The notes beneath the pieces are model-generated. The model did not search any database and was not told the DNA's origin. It saw only the letters and a list, made by a program, of their open reading frames with translations. This document shows, in pieces, positions 48,565-60,391 of a DNA stretch of 64,000 nt (positions are counted from its first letter, which is position 1; each line of letters opens with the position of its first letter). Made by a program: the position numbers and the translations under genes. Source of the DNA: Dryobates pubescens (taxonomy: Eukaryota > Chordata > Aves > Piciformes > Picidae); NCBI RefSeq assembly GCF_014839835.1, contig NC_071644.1, forward strand, positions 4,007,266-4,071,265, in the 5' to 3' direction.

Positions 48565-51500
48565 TTATAAACTGTTTATGTAATTCACAATATTATCCAT
48601 TATCTCTTGTGCAGCTGGAAAGGAAAAAATCCCATAGCCAAAAAAGGCTAAAATCCCATGGAAGCCACTCTCAGAATGATACCAGGTCACTTGCACCCCA
48701 TTGTCCTCCAGTCGCTTCTTGTATAACAGTCCATCATCCCTAAGCACATCGAATTCACAGGTCACAATGCAGGCCTCAGGGAGCTGGCAAATGATGGAGT
48801 CTTCAGCTAAAAGTGGGGAAAAGGTTGCTCCTAAAATTTCTTTGATTGCTTCATGGACTTCAGGTTTAAATGAAGTGGGTTTCTGTGGTGTGTAGCCTCT
48901 AACCTTAAACCTGTCAGGGATAATGTCAGCACTTACCCATTTTTTATACCTCCTCTTCATGCTCTCGGGAACATGGCAGCTTTGTAGGACATCTTCCAAA
49001 GCTACTCCTTCTTTCTTAAGGTAACGAAAGCAGAAGTAGATAACAAGCTTCCGAAACAAAATGGGGACTGAAGCATTCTGCTGATAGGAAGGCAGATGAA
49101 AATCTAGCCCCTGCAGTCCTGGGTAAAGTAAGACCTGAGCACGAACTTTCGGGAGATCTCTTCTGTTCAGCAGTATCTGGCAGATAACCGTAGCAAAGTT
49201 GGCTCCACAGCTGTCCCCACTAATGATAATGAGGCCAGGATCCACATGATACTCTTCTAAGTTCCTCATGAAGTACAAGGTGGCATTGAGACAGTCAAAA
49301 TATTGCCCTGGGTACGGATGTTCAGGAGCTAAACGATAACTGAAATGTCAAAGATACTGTGGTTACTGTCTAATAATTATTACACTTTATTTGCTATTGC
49401 TCATGAGTCAGTAGGAGGGGACCTATGTCTGCCCTTCTCAGTTTTAAATATCATGTTTGTTTTTAACTGGTGTAGATGGGAAGGCTGTTTTAGAACACTG
49501 CCTACAAGCACATTTATAAGTCAAATGAAAGCTAAAGCAAATAATAGGGAGCAGAATCCAAAGCAGAGACATTTTCAGCTTGTTTTCCAGAGGTGCTTCA
49601 GCTGAACTCTAGCAGCACAAATACTGTGTGGAAATGTGGCACTTACCCAACAGACACAACCACCGAGTTGCATTTCTTGGCAATGTAGCGGCATATTCTT
49701 TCAAAGGCTCCTAAAGAGAGTTCACCAGAAAGGGAGTTTTACAAATCAAACCTCCTTTTGAAATGGAAAACACAAAGCCTGGAACACAAGCTCTGTGGAA
49801 GGAGACTCCACAACCTCTCTGGGCAGCCTGTTCCAGTGCTCCGTCACCCTCACTGTAAAGAAGTGTCTGCTCATGTTGAGGTGGAACTGCCTGTGTTCTA
49901 GCTTGTACCCATTGTTCCTTGTCCTATCACTGGGCACCACCAAAAGGAGCCTGGCACCTTCATCTTGACACCCACCCCTCAGATACTTGTTGATAAGATC
50001 TCCTCTCAGCCTTCTCAAGACTAAACAGCCCCAGTTCTCTCAGTCTTTATTCATAGGAGAGATGTTCAAGGAGAAGCATTTAGTTATAAGAAGCATGAAA
50101 GAGTTGAGTCTCCTTTGAAACAGAATTTGTCTTTATGTATACTTCCCTGCATGAATGTCTCTTCCCTGAATTATTCAGACCGTTTCTTGAAGCTCTGATT
50201 TTGCCATTAACAGCTCTGTGCAGTGAAGAATTCCACAGCTTGCTTACAAAGGTGTAAGGAACAGGTTTTGTTTGCTCATTTGTACCTGGCATTCTCTGTG
50301 TCCATTTGGTGACATTTACTCTTAGACTGTGAGACATGATGGATATCATTCTCTGTTTAACTTCTCTTGCTGCTCAGGCTTTTACAGACATTTAAGGTAT
50401 CTGTCTTTATCTGTCTTCCCTAGTCTGAAGAGCCACAGTCTGGCTATTCAGGTGCTCTCTGTATAGAAGCACTCTTCTCACCTGTGAAACCTCTCTCAGC
50501 CTTTCCAGTACTACTGTGTCCTTCCTCATGTATGGGGGGCCAGAATTAAAAGCAATATCCTAGATTTAGATGCAGAATGCATTTATTACAGTGCCATAAA
50601 GAACTTTCATGTTTTGTCCTTCCTTAATAACAATTCTTAGCATTTTATTTGCTTTTTGACTGTGCAGTAAGTCAACATTTGCAGGTGATTTTCTACCATA
50701 ATGCCAAGATCTTCCTGCAAGGGAGTAGTCTGCTTACTGTCCATTCTCTTCATCTGTTTGACTTCTCTGAATGCTACTTCACCTGTCATTTTGTTGTCTT
50801 GTCCTTTACTGTCATAAAGACTTCCTGCAGTTTTCAGCCATCCAATCACCACCTTGAAGGACTCAGTATCATATCAGCTTTCACTGTCTTCTCTATGTTC
50901 GAATATTGATTAGCACAGATCTCCGTATGGGAATCTCACAGGAACCTCCCACAACCCATCTGTCTTTTTGTCCTAATTCAAGACCTCCCTTCTTGTGCCA
51001 TGAGTGTGTGTTCTTTTGCCTCTTTTAGAGACTCTTTTGGAAATCAAAGTAGGTTTTATCAACTTGGTCTCCTTCATTAGTGTATTGCTGACTCAGCTTA
51101 AAAGCTTACACTGCTTTGTGAAGCATGACTTCCATTTCTATGCATTTTAAGGAGCAGGTCATATTTATCTGTCCACTGATCTGTTCTTTGCAGCTTCTGC
51201 TAATATGCTAGCTGCAGACTTCAGGTTTCCTAGTACATAGATTGCCTAAGTCCTTTTAAAAGCTGATCACCATTTATTTGCTTTCCTGTTACCAAATACC
51301 AGCTGAAAGCTCCCATGCCACAGTCAGTGTGCAGGTATGGGTGTCATATCAATCCATGGGATGTGATACAGCTCTGACAGTGTGCTGATTGTGCAACAGC
51401 AGTTGGGGGAAACAACAGCTACTGCTCTGCAACTGTGTGCTGTGGGGGGGTTGTCTTTCAGCAAAAGGATTTCACCTTTTAGGTCGATCACAGAGGCTTA

Positions 51501-53748
51501 TCTCTTTGAGCCCTCACTGCCATCCAAACTAAAAGGTGTCAGCCATCACTCCACCCAGACTAACGAGCTCTGCACTAAAACAAGGGTAGACTGTTTCAGC
51601 CACAGTGCAGAACGGAACCTACGTTGCTTGAAATTACATTATTTTCTCTGCCTCATGCTAAAGGGAGCCAGGCAGGCTCTCAAACTCACTTGGAGGTTAA
51701 CTGAAGTCAGCCTGACCTGGTGCTAGTGGAGATTTACCCTTTGAAACAGCAAAGGATTGAAATCCCACAAACCTCCCTCTCTGTCCCCTGGAATGGAATC
51801 TGGAATTCCTTGTTAGGTTCCTTGGCTTCCAGGCAATGCACACATAGACTTGGTTGCTCAGAAGGATCAAGAAGAGCTGGGAGGCTGAGTCAGCAGCTGC
51901 TGAGACAATCAAAGGATTGTCCCCCTTTCTGAAAAAGAAATATTCTGTATGGGGTTACCACAAGAATCAAACTCCTCCAAACTGGTTATTTTTTGACTCT
52001 TACTTATATTTATCTTCATTTTCATTCCTTGTTTACATGAATGGAAATATATTTACAGATTAATTTATATATGTGTGTGTGTGTAGTCTTTAATTCTTAA
52101 ATTCTTAAGAATTCTGGGCCATGTTGTATCTTTTAGATTTCCTTTGATGTTTGCACTGCAAGTTGAAAACCCCTGACTTGTAGTGTTTCTGCACAAATGC
52201 TGAGTACAGAAGTCTATTTTAAATTCTGCCCTTTGAGGCTCTCTCCAAGCTTACATGAAACATTTTAGTCTAGAAACTAGAAATTTCTCCTTGAGAAGTA
52301 ACCCAAGCATTGTTCTAAAGCATGGAGCCAGACTGTATTAATTTTAGCAAGAGCATTGCCATTTTCACACTACTGTCTTTATTCCAGGAAGCAAATCTAA
52401 GCTGAGTTCCCTATCAGCCTAAAAAGATTGTAAATTACATCGACAGAGAAGATGGAGTACAGAGGGGGGAAGTGACATGAATTCCTACCCTTCCTCCAGA
52501 GCCATTGCTCCATCTTATTTTCATCTAGTCATTAGTTAAGGCATGAGAACATCCTGTGAGCTGAACTCCCTCACAGTGACCTAAGCATGTGTGTTTTGTT
52601 TCAATGGTGTCTCACTCTCTGCCCCAGCAATTTGAATCTATATCAGAACAACTCCAGCAAGAGGAGGAGCAGAGTCCCTCTGCTGTTAGCCGACAGCTGG
52701 TTTAGGGTCTGGATCACATTCCAGAGGTCTGCTAAGAGCTGTTTTCATCAACCTCGCCTGGAGCCCAAAGAAAGTAGAAGTGTGATTCCCCTTAACCCTG
52801 CACAAGACTACTGATTCCACAGAGTGCTTTCTCATGAGCACTGAGATTGCAAACACTGGTGTCATCGGGAGGGAGGGGTGAGATATTGACTGATAGACAT
52901 CTGAAGGTAACAACATAAAGGTTTGGATTTGATTCAAAAAGTAAAACTTGCCCGTTTCTTACTAATGCTCCCAAATGTGCCAGCGCCTCCATGAAAATAC
53001 AGAATTCCTCTTCTTTTGCCAGCAGGTGGCCATTTGGGCTGATAAATCCTCACTGGAACCTCATCTACTTTGAGATCTTTGATAAGAAGCTTTGAATCTC
53101 TCCATGCTGGTACTCCGTCTAGCACAACTCGCAGTAAGCTTAAATCACTGCAGATCCCTAGCTTCTCCAAAATCTTTCCCTGTTGAACAGAAAGAATTCC
53201 AAAGAACAGGAGTCATGTAGGCTTGCTTCTGAACAGACAGCACTAACACATCTACATGCAGTGCAATAGCTACAGTAAACACAGAGGCAGGGGGGTGATT
53301 TTCATGTGAAGCAGCCATCCAATGTAAAGTGGCTGCAGCTGGATAGATGCACTGAAAAATCTAAATCAGCTTTTATGAGTAATCCTAGGAGCTTTATCAG
53401 GTAACTTAAGATGATTTGGTTCATATAACAATGCTTCCAGGCTTCAAAGGGGTGAATTGCTGCTGCTGTGGTTTTTTTTTTTTTCCTTAAGCCATTACCT
53501 TCCAGCTTCCAAATATCTTACCAAAATAAAAAGTGAAATCCCCAGTTTTAAGAAAGTTAACTTACCCAGATCATGGTTGTAATCAGCAATGAATGGAAGA
53601 GGCGAAGCTTGAAAGGTTGGTCAATTCCAGGTGGCAGTTCTGAACTGAAAAAGTCATAGAATAACCCCCCCAAAAAGAGTGCTGGTATTAGGAGAGGAGA
53701 AAAGAAAACCAATGCTGTTGTTGCTAGAGCTGTATAGACAGATCCCAT
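48565..53748 (-). CDS. AADACL4: AADACL4-like serine hydrolase, copy B (divergent)
   Basis: Four exons: 53566-53748, 52963-53179, 49647-49710, 48565-49339 (183+217+64+775 nt, 412 aa). The N terminus [20 protein letters not shown] is a hydrophobic anchor, followed by [10 protein letters not shown]. Exon 2 carries HGGAG in place of HGGGW. The nucleophile elbow is Ser198 in GDSCGAN, where C, D and E have GDSAGGN. Asp352 (DVLRDDG) and His382 (SGFHG) are intact, and sequon NAT is kept. Splice sites are canonical and phases match the other copies. Intron 2 is long (3.25 kb) and contains a CR1 and an old diverged CR1-like LINE. The altered oxyanion loop suggests a different substrate or weaker activity, but the triad argues for a live hydrolase. 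The ATG context GTGAAATGG is the same as copy D. AADACL3-type identity cannot be excluded. Confidence 0.92.
49790..50078 (-). repeat. CR1 3' fragment in copy B intron 2
   Basis: Lies just upstream of exon 3 of copy B. It has 'GACTCCACAACCTCTCTGGGCAGCC' and 'GTCTGCTCATGTTGAGGTGGAACTGCC', the same subfamily as 12158-12515, with no octamer tail. Confidence 0.9.
50375..51085 (-). repeat. Old, diverged CR1-like LINE
   Basis: In reverse orientation the segment resembles the ancient sauropsid CR1 group rather than the young bird CR1s. Landmarks on the plus strand are 'AGCATTTTATTTGCTTTTTGACTG', 'ATGCCAAGATCTTCCTGCAAG' and 'TTTTGGAAATCAAAGTAGGTTTTATCAACTTGGTCTCC'. It is heavily mutated and has no usable frame. 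It lies in copy B intron 2. Confidence 0.6.
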
Positions 53749-54005
53749 TTCACTTCAGGAGAAGTGAACCTTAAGACACCCTGTGCTCCCTTGAGCCTTG
53801 TTTACAGGTGTCTGAGGTGTCTGCACAGGAGACTAAGTACTCAGGTCATAAGCAGAAATAAAATGTTTATTAATGTTGCAATACCCTAATCTTCTCCACC
53901 CTTCTTTTGCTAATGATACTATTGGCAAATTGCTATATTAAAAATAGGGGGAGAGGGATTTTTACCCTTTACAAAAGATGAAATTCAAAGTATATCAAAT
54001 TGTCT

Positions 54006-54121
54006 TAGAATCATTGAATCCTAGAATGGCTTGGGTTGGAAGGGACCTCAAAGATGATATATCAAGTTCCTACCCCCTGGCATGGGCAGGGACACCTCTC
54101 ACAACTGCATGAGGTTACTCA
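54006..54121 (-). repeat. CR1 3' end upstream of copy B
   Basis: 'TAGAATCATTGAATCCTAGAATGG', 'GGTTGGAAGGGACCTCAAAGATGAT', 'GGCATGGGCAGGGACACC'. 5'-truncated after about 115 bp. Confidence 0.9.
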
Positions 54122-56500
54122 GGATTTCTATCATGAGTTCTTCACTAACAGTGAGAAATGATTATTCAGAAGAGTCTTTGTATGAAGACTGCCTGTGTCT
54201 GACTTCTTGTTGGATTCATTACGGATGGACATTGCTCTTGTAGCATTACATTTTAGTGATGTAGGGCTACTTGCACTTGTCATCAAGGTATATACTGCTC
54301 TGAGAGGAAAAATACTCAAATTCACATGTTTGGGGTAAACTTTTCTTAGTATTGGAATGCACAGACATATTCCTACTCTAATTTGGATTTAAATAAGGTC
54401 ACATTTGCTTGCTGTGTGACCTCTGGTAAGCCCTGGCAGAAAGATTTGCTGTGTTTGTGTGATGGATGGATGTCTACATTACATTAGCTGCCCAAGATGT
54501 TTCTACACACTGGAGGAGGAATGCAAATAACATCAGTGCTAGACAGGGCAAGTCCTAACATACATTAAGGTCTCTCCAGCTACATGGTGGTGGGTTTGTA
54601 GTTTTAAACCACTTGTTTCTGGTAAAGGCTTCTAAGCTCTAAGAATTTTGTAATCATTGCAGTTCTTGTTTGTGGCTCAATGTAGTAGCATTTTGAATAC
54701 ATGGGAGTTAGTGAGGGATGCTTAAATTTGATGGCAGTTGTTTGGTAGAGTAATTTCTTCTGGTTTCCATTCTTTTACCAGAATTCCATTTTCCACACCG
54801 TGTTTAAAGTTACAGCTCCCAAACTTCTTTTTTTCCAGTCCTGGCTTTTAAAATCTGAATACTGAATTAGTCCTTATTATGGTATTCAGAGAAAGCAATC
54901 ATAACAGCTGATTTACACAGTATTAGCTCATGGAGATAAGAAAGTGTGGGATAAAACAACAACAATTTACATCAATATTTGTGAAAGAGGCAAATCATCA
55001 GCTGCTCTTCACTGAGGCTGGCTGATTTGGGGCCACATTTCCCTTCTGTGGAGCACAAATTCATCAATAGTTAGCTACAAATGTCAGGCTGTAGAGTGTT
55101 GAAGCCAAACACAGACACTTCCTGGTTATTCTGTCCTGAGCTTATCAATGTTTTCTGCAGCACAGCAGGGTCATCCTACTGGTGGTCTTGATCAATAGTT
55201 TGTGTGCAGTCTGGGGAGGGGGTTAGTATTTCTATGGCCATATATTCCCAGCAAAACAGCAGAACAACTCAGTTCTTACTATGTGCTTGTAAGTTACCAC
55301 ATGGAGATCAGCTTTAAATATTGGAGGTCAGCATTCTTGACCATTTCTTATGTTTGAATCCTCAGAGGAGGAAAATTCTGTGTTTGCAAAAGAACCATAA
55401 TCAAAACAGTACACTCCTAAAGGCACTTAATACAGCAGTGGCAGTAAAGGGAACATTTCAGAGCTACCAATATCAGTTTAATACCTGATATTGGGAACAC
55501 ATCAGCTGAGATTATGAAAGCTTCTTACCAAAGAGGACCTGTATTTCTGCTGGAGCTGTGTAAGCCCTTGCTGACACCATACTGACAGGAGTCCTCACAG
55601 TGTTCAGTGAGTCAATAATTAAACACCTTTAATCAAAACCAAAACACCTCACAGATGCCTCCTCTGTTTTGAAACTTTGATGGCTCTGATAGATGGAAGA
55701 AGGATTTCTTTACTGTCAGCTTTACTTTAAAATAGATTTTAACAAGGGACAGTTGGATGGGTTCGTGTGTTTGGTGTTTGATGTTGTGTTGTCTTCTGCA
55801 AGAATCCGTTGTAGAGTTGTGAACAAAAATCAGTTATGCATTACAGCCCATCTGTGGTTTGAAAAATGGTGGTGAAGTAATGGTGGTGAAGTAATGTCTC
55901 AGAGTAATATCTTAATATTTTACTCTTAATCTCTTAATTTTACTCCTGGAGCATACTCTGAGTGTGCTCAGTTATAGCATATCCTAAGCGTACTGTGTCA
56001 GCATCTCAGTTCTCCCTGTCCATTTTTTCCCAGCATCAAGCAAATCCCATGCCTAGAGCTACTTCAGCCTGCTGAGGATGCTCCTTGTCACCACAATTTC
56101 CTAATATTTGGTGCCTTATATTCCAAAATGCTCATGTGACTCAAGTAATCCCATTGCTGCGTGTCATTTCCTTCCTGATGCTTGTTCAGAGATGCTTCAG
56201 ATCTTTCCAGTCTGATCAGCCATTTCTGGCCCTGCAGATGTTTGGGTAGAAATACCTGTGAGCACTGTCAGCCTCTCACCTTTCTGGCAGTGGGGGTTTG
56301 GGTCTTTTTTTCCCAATTGTTGCTGAGGTGTTACATTGCCATTACAATGTTTTATTCCCTTCCAATCCACTCTGCTAGGTGAGTGCCTTGTATCTTTGCA
56401 AACAGCAAGGATTTGTCTCTTTCTGGCAGTGGATAGATTCCCATCGCGGATACAATGCTGCTAGTAGTAACTCCTTCCACTGTTGGTGTTTGCAGATGTG

Positions 56501-56575
56501 TTTTGCTACATTCATCTTTTAATCTTTTGCTACATTCATCTTTTAATCTTTTGCTACATCTATTCTTTTATTTTT
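56501..56575. repeat. 24-bp tandem repeat, three copies
   Basis: 'TTTTGCTACATTCATCTTTT' plus AATC repeats exactly at 56501 and 56525, with a third diverged copy from 56549. Confidence 0.9.
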
Positions 56576-56802
56576 CTGCTGTGTCTATTCTTCTATACTT
56601 TCAGCAAGCTCATTGCAAAACCCCAGCACCCACAAAGTCTTTCCCCATCTCTAGATAAGAGCAGCCTTAAAATAAGTAAAGATTCAAGAGGTTCCACTGA
56701 CCACAGCTTGGAGTCATGCACTGTAATGTGTGTTAGGAATATGTGCATGGATCTTTAGTCTTGTAAAAGAGAGGTACTTGGAGCTCATTAAATTGATGCT
56801 TT

Positions 56803-56935
56803 ATTCATAGAATAATTGTTTTGGTTGGAAAAGGTCTTTAAGATCTTTGAGTTCAGCCATTCTCTAACTCTGCCAAGGCTGGTACTGAGCCATGTCCCTC
56901 AGCACCACATCTCTGCAGCTTTTAAACGCAGGGTT
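56803..56935 (-). repeat. CR1 3' end
   Basis: 'TTCATAGAATAATTGTTTTGGTTGG', 'AAAGGTCTTTAAGATCTTTGAG', 'CATGTCCCTCAGCACCACATC'. Same subfamily as 59066-59215. Confidence 0.88.
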
Positions 56936-59065
56936 TGAACTGAATGTTCCTGTATACTGGCATGTTTAATATATCAGTTGGTGAGTTGGAGAATTGATGG
57001 TAATTCAGTAAATTCTTCCCATTTTCTCATCAGTGAGCTTCCATTTATTCATGGAGTTGGTAATCTCTAAAGTTCATTCTTTCATCATTTTTTTCAGCAT
57101 ACTTCTAATGGCCAGGGTGATGTTGGGAAGGTGAAATATAACAACACATGAGCTTTGTTGTTTTCCCCACACCTTTTGTAAGGCTTATGTAGATGTGCAA
57201 TCACAGACCTCTTTGTGGCTTGAGAATGCATAAACCTCATCCACTTCAGTTTTCGTTGGCAGAAGAGGCAGGCAGCGGTCACATGAAACAGTAGCGAGGG
57301 CAGAAGTGTCAGAGTAGTTGGTGTTAATGAGTGATGCAAACATCACGTGTTACTGCTTTGCTTGTCATATCTGCCTCTGAAACATTTCAAAATGTGTCAC
57401 TTCTGACTGTGGGCTGTGTTAGGAAACAGAGCCTACAGTGAGCCTATAGTTGAGTATTGTGGAGCAGCTGTGTGTAATACAGGAAATATTACAAGGATTA
57501 ACTACAGCGTGATGAAGTAGTCAGCTGTAATGACTGAGATATCGATTCCGGCAGGCACAGCCAAGCTTAATGGCTAGATGGAAGGCAGAAAGGAAGAAAA
57601 CAGGAGAAAGTAATAATGTGTAAAAGCAGGGGGGAAATGTATTATCAGGAAAAACAGCTTCTGATAGACAGGGTTGGTGTTTTAATGTACACTGTGAAAT
57701 GAAACACTCTGGTAAGCAGAATTTTTACTCCAGGTTATATAGTAGAACAATTTGTAGTGCAATTTAACTACTTTTGGTTTTCCCACCATGTCAGAAAATT
57801 ACTGTTCCAGATCACATTTCTTTTCTTGTGTCTGTGTAAACAAATGACTGAGAGCACCTCAGACCTCTTCAGACCTCTAAGCCAATGTCCAACCTGCAAG
57901 ATGAATTTAGTCTGCCCTTTACAGTGGCAGTAAGAAGCTTTAAGAAATTACAGCCCAGTGCAGGCTCTGTGATACTGGTTTTTAAAGGGGCTTGACCTAT
58001 CTCCTTCATAATTCATCCTGCCTCCTACCTAGCTTCCAGTGTCCTCCCTTTTTTGTTATCTCCATCTCTCCACCCAAATGAGTAGCTACTCCCTGTGCAT
58101 TCTGCTCTTACTCATGACTGAACACCATATTTCTTGTAGTAAAAATCTTTATTTAAACTTCTTTTCTAAGTCTGTCCTTGAAGTCTGTCCTTTCCAAACG
58201 ACTCCTGGGTCAAACATCTGCTAACAAATTCTGCAGTGAAAAGCTGTGCTATATTTAAAAGAGAAACAAAAAAATCAGATCACAATGCTAACAATTCAGC
58301 ATTCAGTGATGGGAATTCAGATCTGCTGCTGTACAGCTCAGAGCAGGTGCATTTTTCAGATGACAAGTGACTTGACAGAAAGGGTTTGTTCTGTAGCACT
58401 TTGAAATGTGGATGAGCGCCTAGATTGATGTGTCTTGGTAGCTGTGTAGTTCTGTTCCCTCATGTGGCCTCCCTCATGTGAACTCCACTCTGAGGTGGAG
58501 TTGGTGTCTAATATGGTGGAAATGGTGTCTAAATAAAATGCTCTGGAACATCCACCTGGCATCTCCTGACAGCTCACCACACCAAGTGTTATAAGACACA
58601 CCAAGGTTTATAAGTCTATGAGTAGCCTGAATGTAAATGTAATAACTGCAATTGGCCTTAATTTACTGTGGCCAGAATTGTTCCAGGCTCATTACTCCAA
58701 ATACTTAGGCTAGCATTTTCTTCACTCTTAGGAGAGTCAGCAAAGAGTGAATCATGGAGCTAATGGGCAGTCAGAGAAAAAAGATTGACAGGACTAAAAG
58801 CAGCCATAGTTTGCAGGCTTCTGCCTCTTTCTTTCAGGAGCAGTGCAGAGAAAGTGCCTCACAGGGAGAGAGTAAAGTAGATGCCTTTTAATAAATAACA
58901 TTACTTATAAATAATAGAGTTAACAAATTTGGAATGGTTTCTAACAGCTTTTTCAAAATACTTGCTGTTGACTTTTAATTAGACCAGGATAAAAAGGGGA
59001 TGCAAAGACAGCAAAGCAGGAGATAACTGAAGATACAGAGTGCTGTAATAAACCACAGTGATGTA

Positions 59066-59215
59066 GAATCATAGAGTCATTTTGGTTGGAACAAACCTTT
59101 AAGATCATTGCATCCAACCATTCTCTAACTCTACCAAGTTGGTGCTGAACCATGTCACTCAGCACCACATATCTGCCTCTTTTATACACCTCCAGGGATA
59201 GGGATTTAACCAGAT
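59066..59215 (-). repeat. CR1 3' end
   Basis: 'TAGAATCATAGAGTCATTTTGGTTGG', 'CATCCAACCATTCTCTAACTCT', 'TCACTCAGCACCACAT', 'ACCTCCAGGGATAGGGATT'. Confidence 0.9.
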
Positions 59216-60251
59216 TGCTTTAGAACAGGTAATCTGACTTCAAAGTTGTTGTGGCTTAAAGATGTGCCTGCTTATTAAACATCCGGCTTTAGTATATGAC
59301 ATCGTAACAAGTGCAGTAACAGTATCCAAGCCTAAACCACAGGCTGACCTTTTGTAATGGCTTTCATATTCTATTCCTATTCTGTGCCCAGAGCACAAAG
59401 GAGTTTGTCACCTTATTCTGCAGGCATTAAAAATCAGTTGTTTACTAGCCTCTGGTGATCAGAATGATGCACAGCAATTTGCTTCCCTTTCTTCATTTCT
59501 TTCAACACCGTCCTGTGGCACAAAGCTGTTCAACTAGTGTCAACCCCTCCCAGCTGTACTGAACTTCCCAGCCTTTTACTAGTTTTCAGGTACTGATCTG
59601 ATCTGTTCCTGAAGCCTTTTATTTGTGAGATCCTGACACTCTTCCTCTGTGAGAAAGTGCTTCCTGCTTCAGCCAGTGCAGGCCTGCAGTTCATGCAGGC
59701 TCTTTGGAAAGTGACTGATGTGACTTTATATTCCCATTTAACTTTAGATATATAAAAATCTATCAATATTATTTTTAATAGATGCTGTATTCCATAACCA
59801 ATATATTCTATACCAGCTGTAGTTCCAGCCTAACCCATTTCCCGCCCTCCTCTCCTTTCCTTCCGCTTCCTTCTTTTATGTCCTCGCTGAAATCTGTTCT
59901 GCTGTATTCAATTCTCTTTAAGTCTCAAACTCAGCTTTCACCAGACACAGGCTTTGATAAATAATTATGCAAGAATGATTTGCACTTCTACATTTGACTG
60001 TGCTCATTATACACTTAACCTGTAGATTAATGCCTTCATACCTGCCCTATGTTATCCTCAAATTGTGGTTTGTGTGTCAATGTTACCAGAAGTTTATTGA
60101 GCCAAACTGCATTGCAAAACACTTGCCATGGGCACCAGATCTTTTATGGGTACAAAAGGAACTCTGAAGAGGTGGTAGAGGAAAGAAAGATGAGTTCACC
60201 TGGTTTGACCCATCATAAGAGAAAATGAAACAAAAGACATCACCACATTGG

Positions 60252-60257
60252 TTTATT
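60252..60257 (-). terminator. Copy A poly(A) signal
   Basis: AATAAA on the minus strand 140 nt after the copy A stop codon. A second AATAAA lies at 60092-60097. Confidence 0.55.
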
Positions 60258-60391
60258 GGGTAAAAAGAAGACGAATGCAAGGCAGAAATTTAAGAAGATT
60301 GTTTAATTAGAGGAAAGTAGAAGGTGCTCTTTAGAAATCTCTGTGAGCAGTGAGAGATGGGAATCATGAAAGGAAATCAGGAAATGGAACT

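Larger units (their letters stand above)
54122..60091. other. 6-kb intergenic interval between copies A and B
   Basis: The largest gap in the array. I searched for AADACL exon motifs (HGGG, YRLAPEH, GDSxG, DVLRDDG, PPG.(D/N)(Q/R)P) and saw none, so it does not hold a recognisable degraded sixth copy. It contains two CR1 ends and one small 24-bp tandem repeat. Confidence 0.5.

Noticed and set aside
54122-60091. Degraded sixth AADACL copy in the largest gap
   Set aside because: None of the conserved motifs could be found on either strand by eye; a profile search would be more sensitive.
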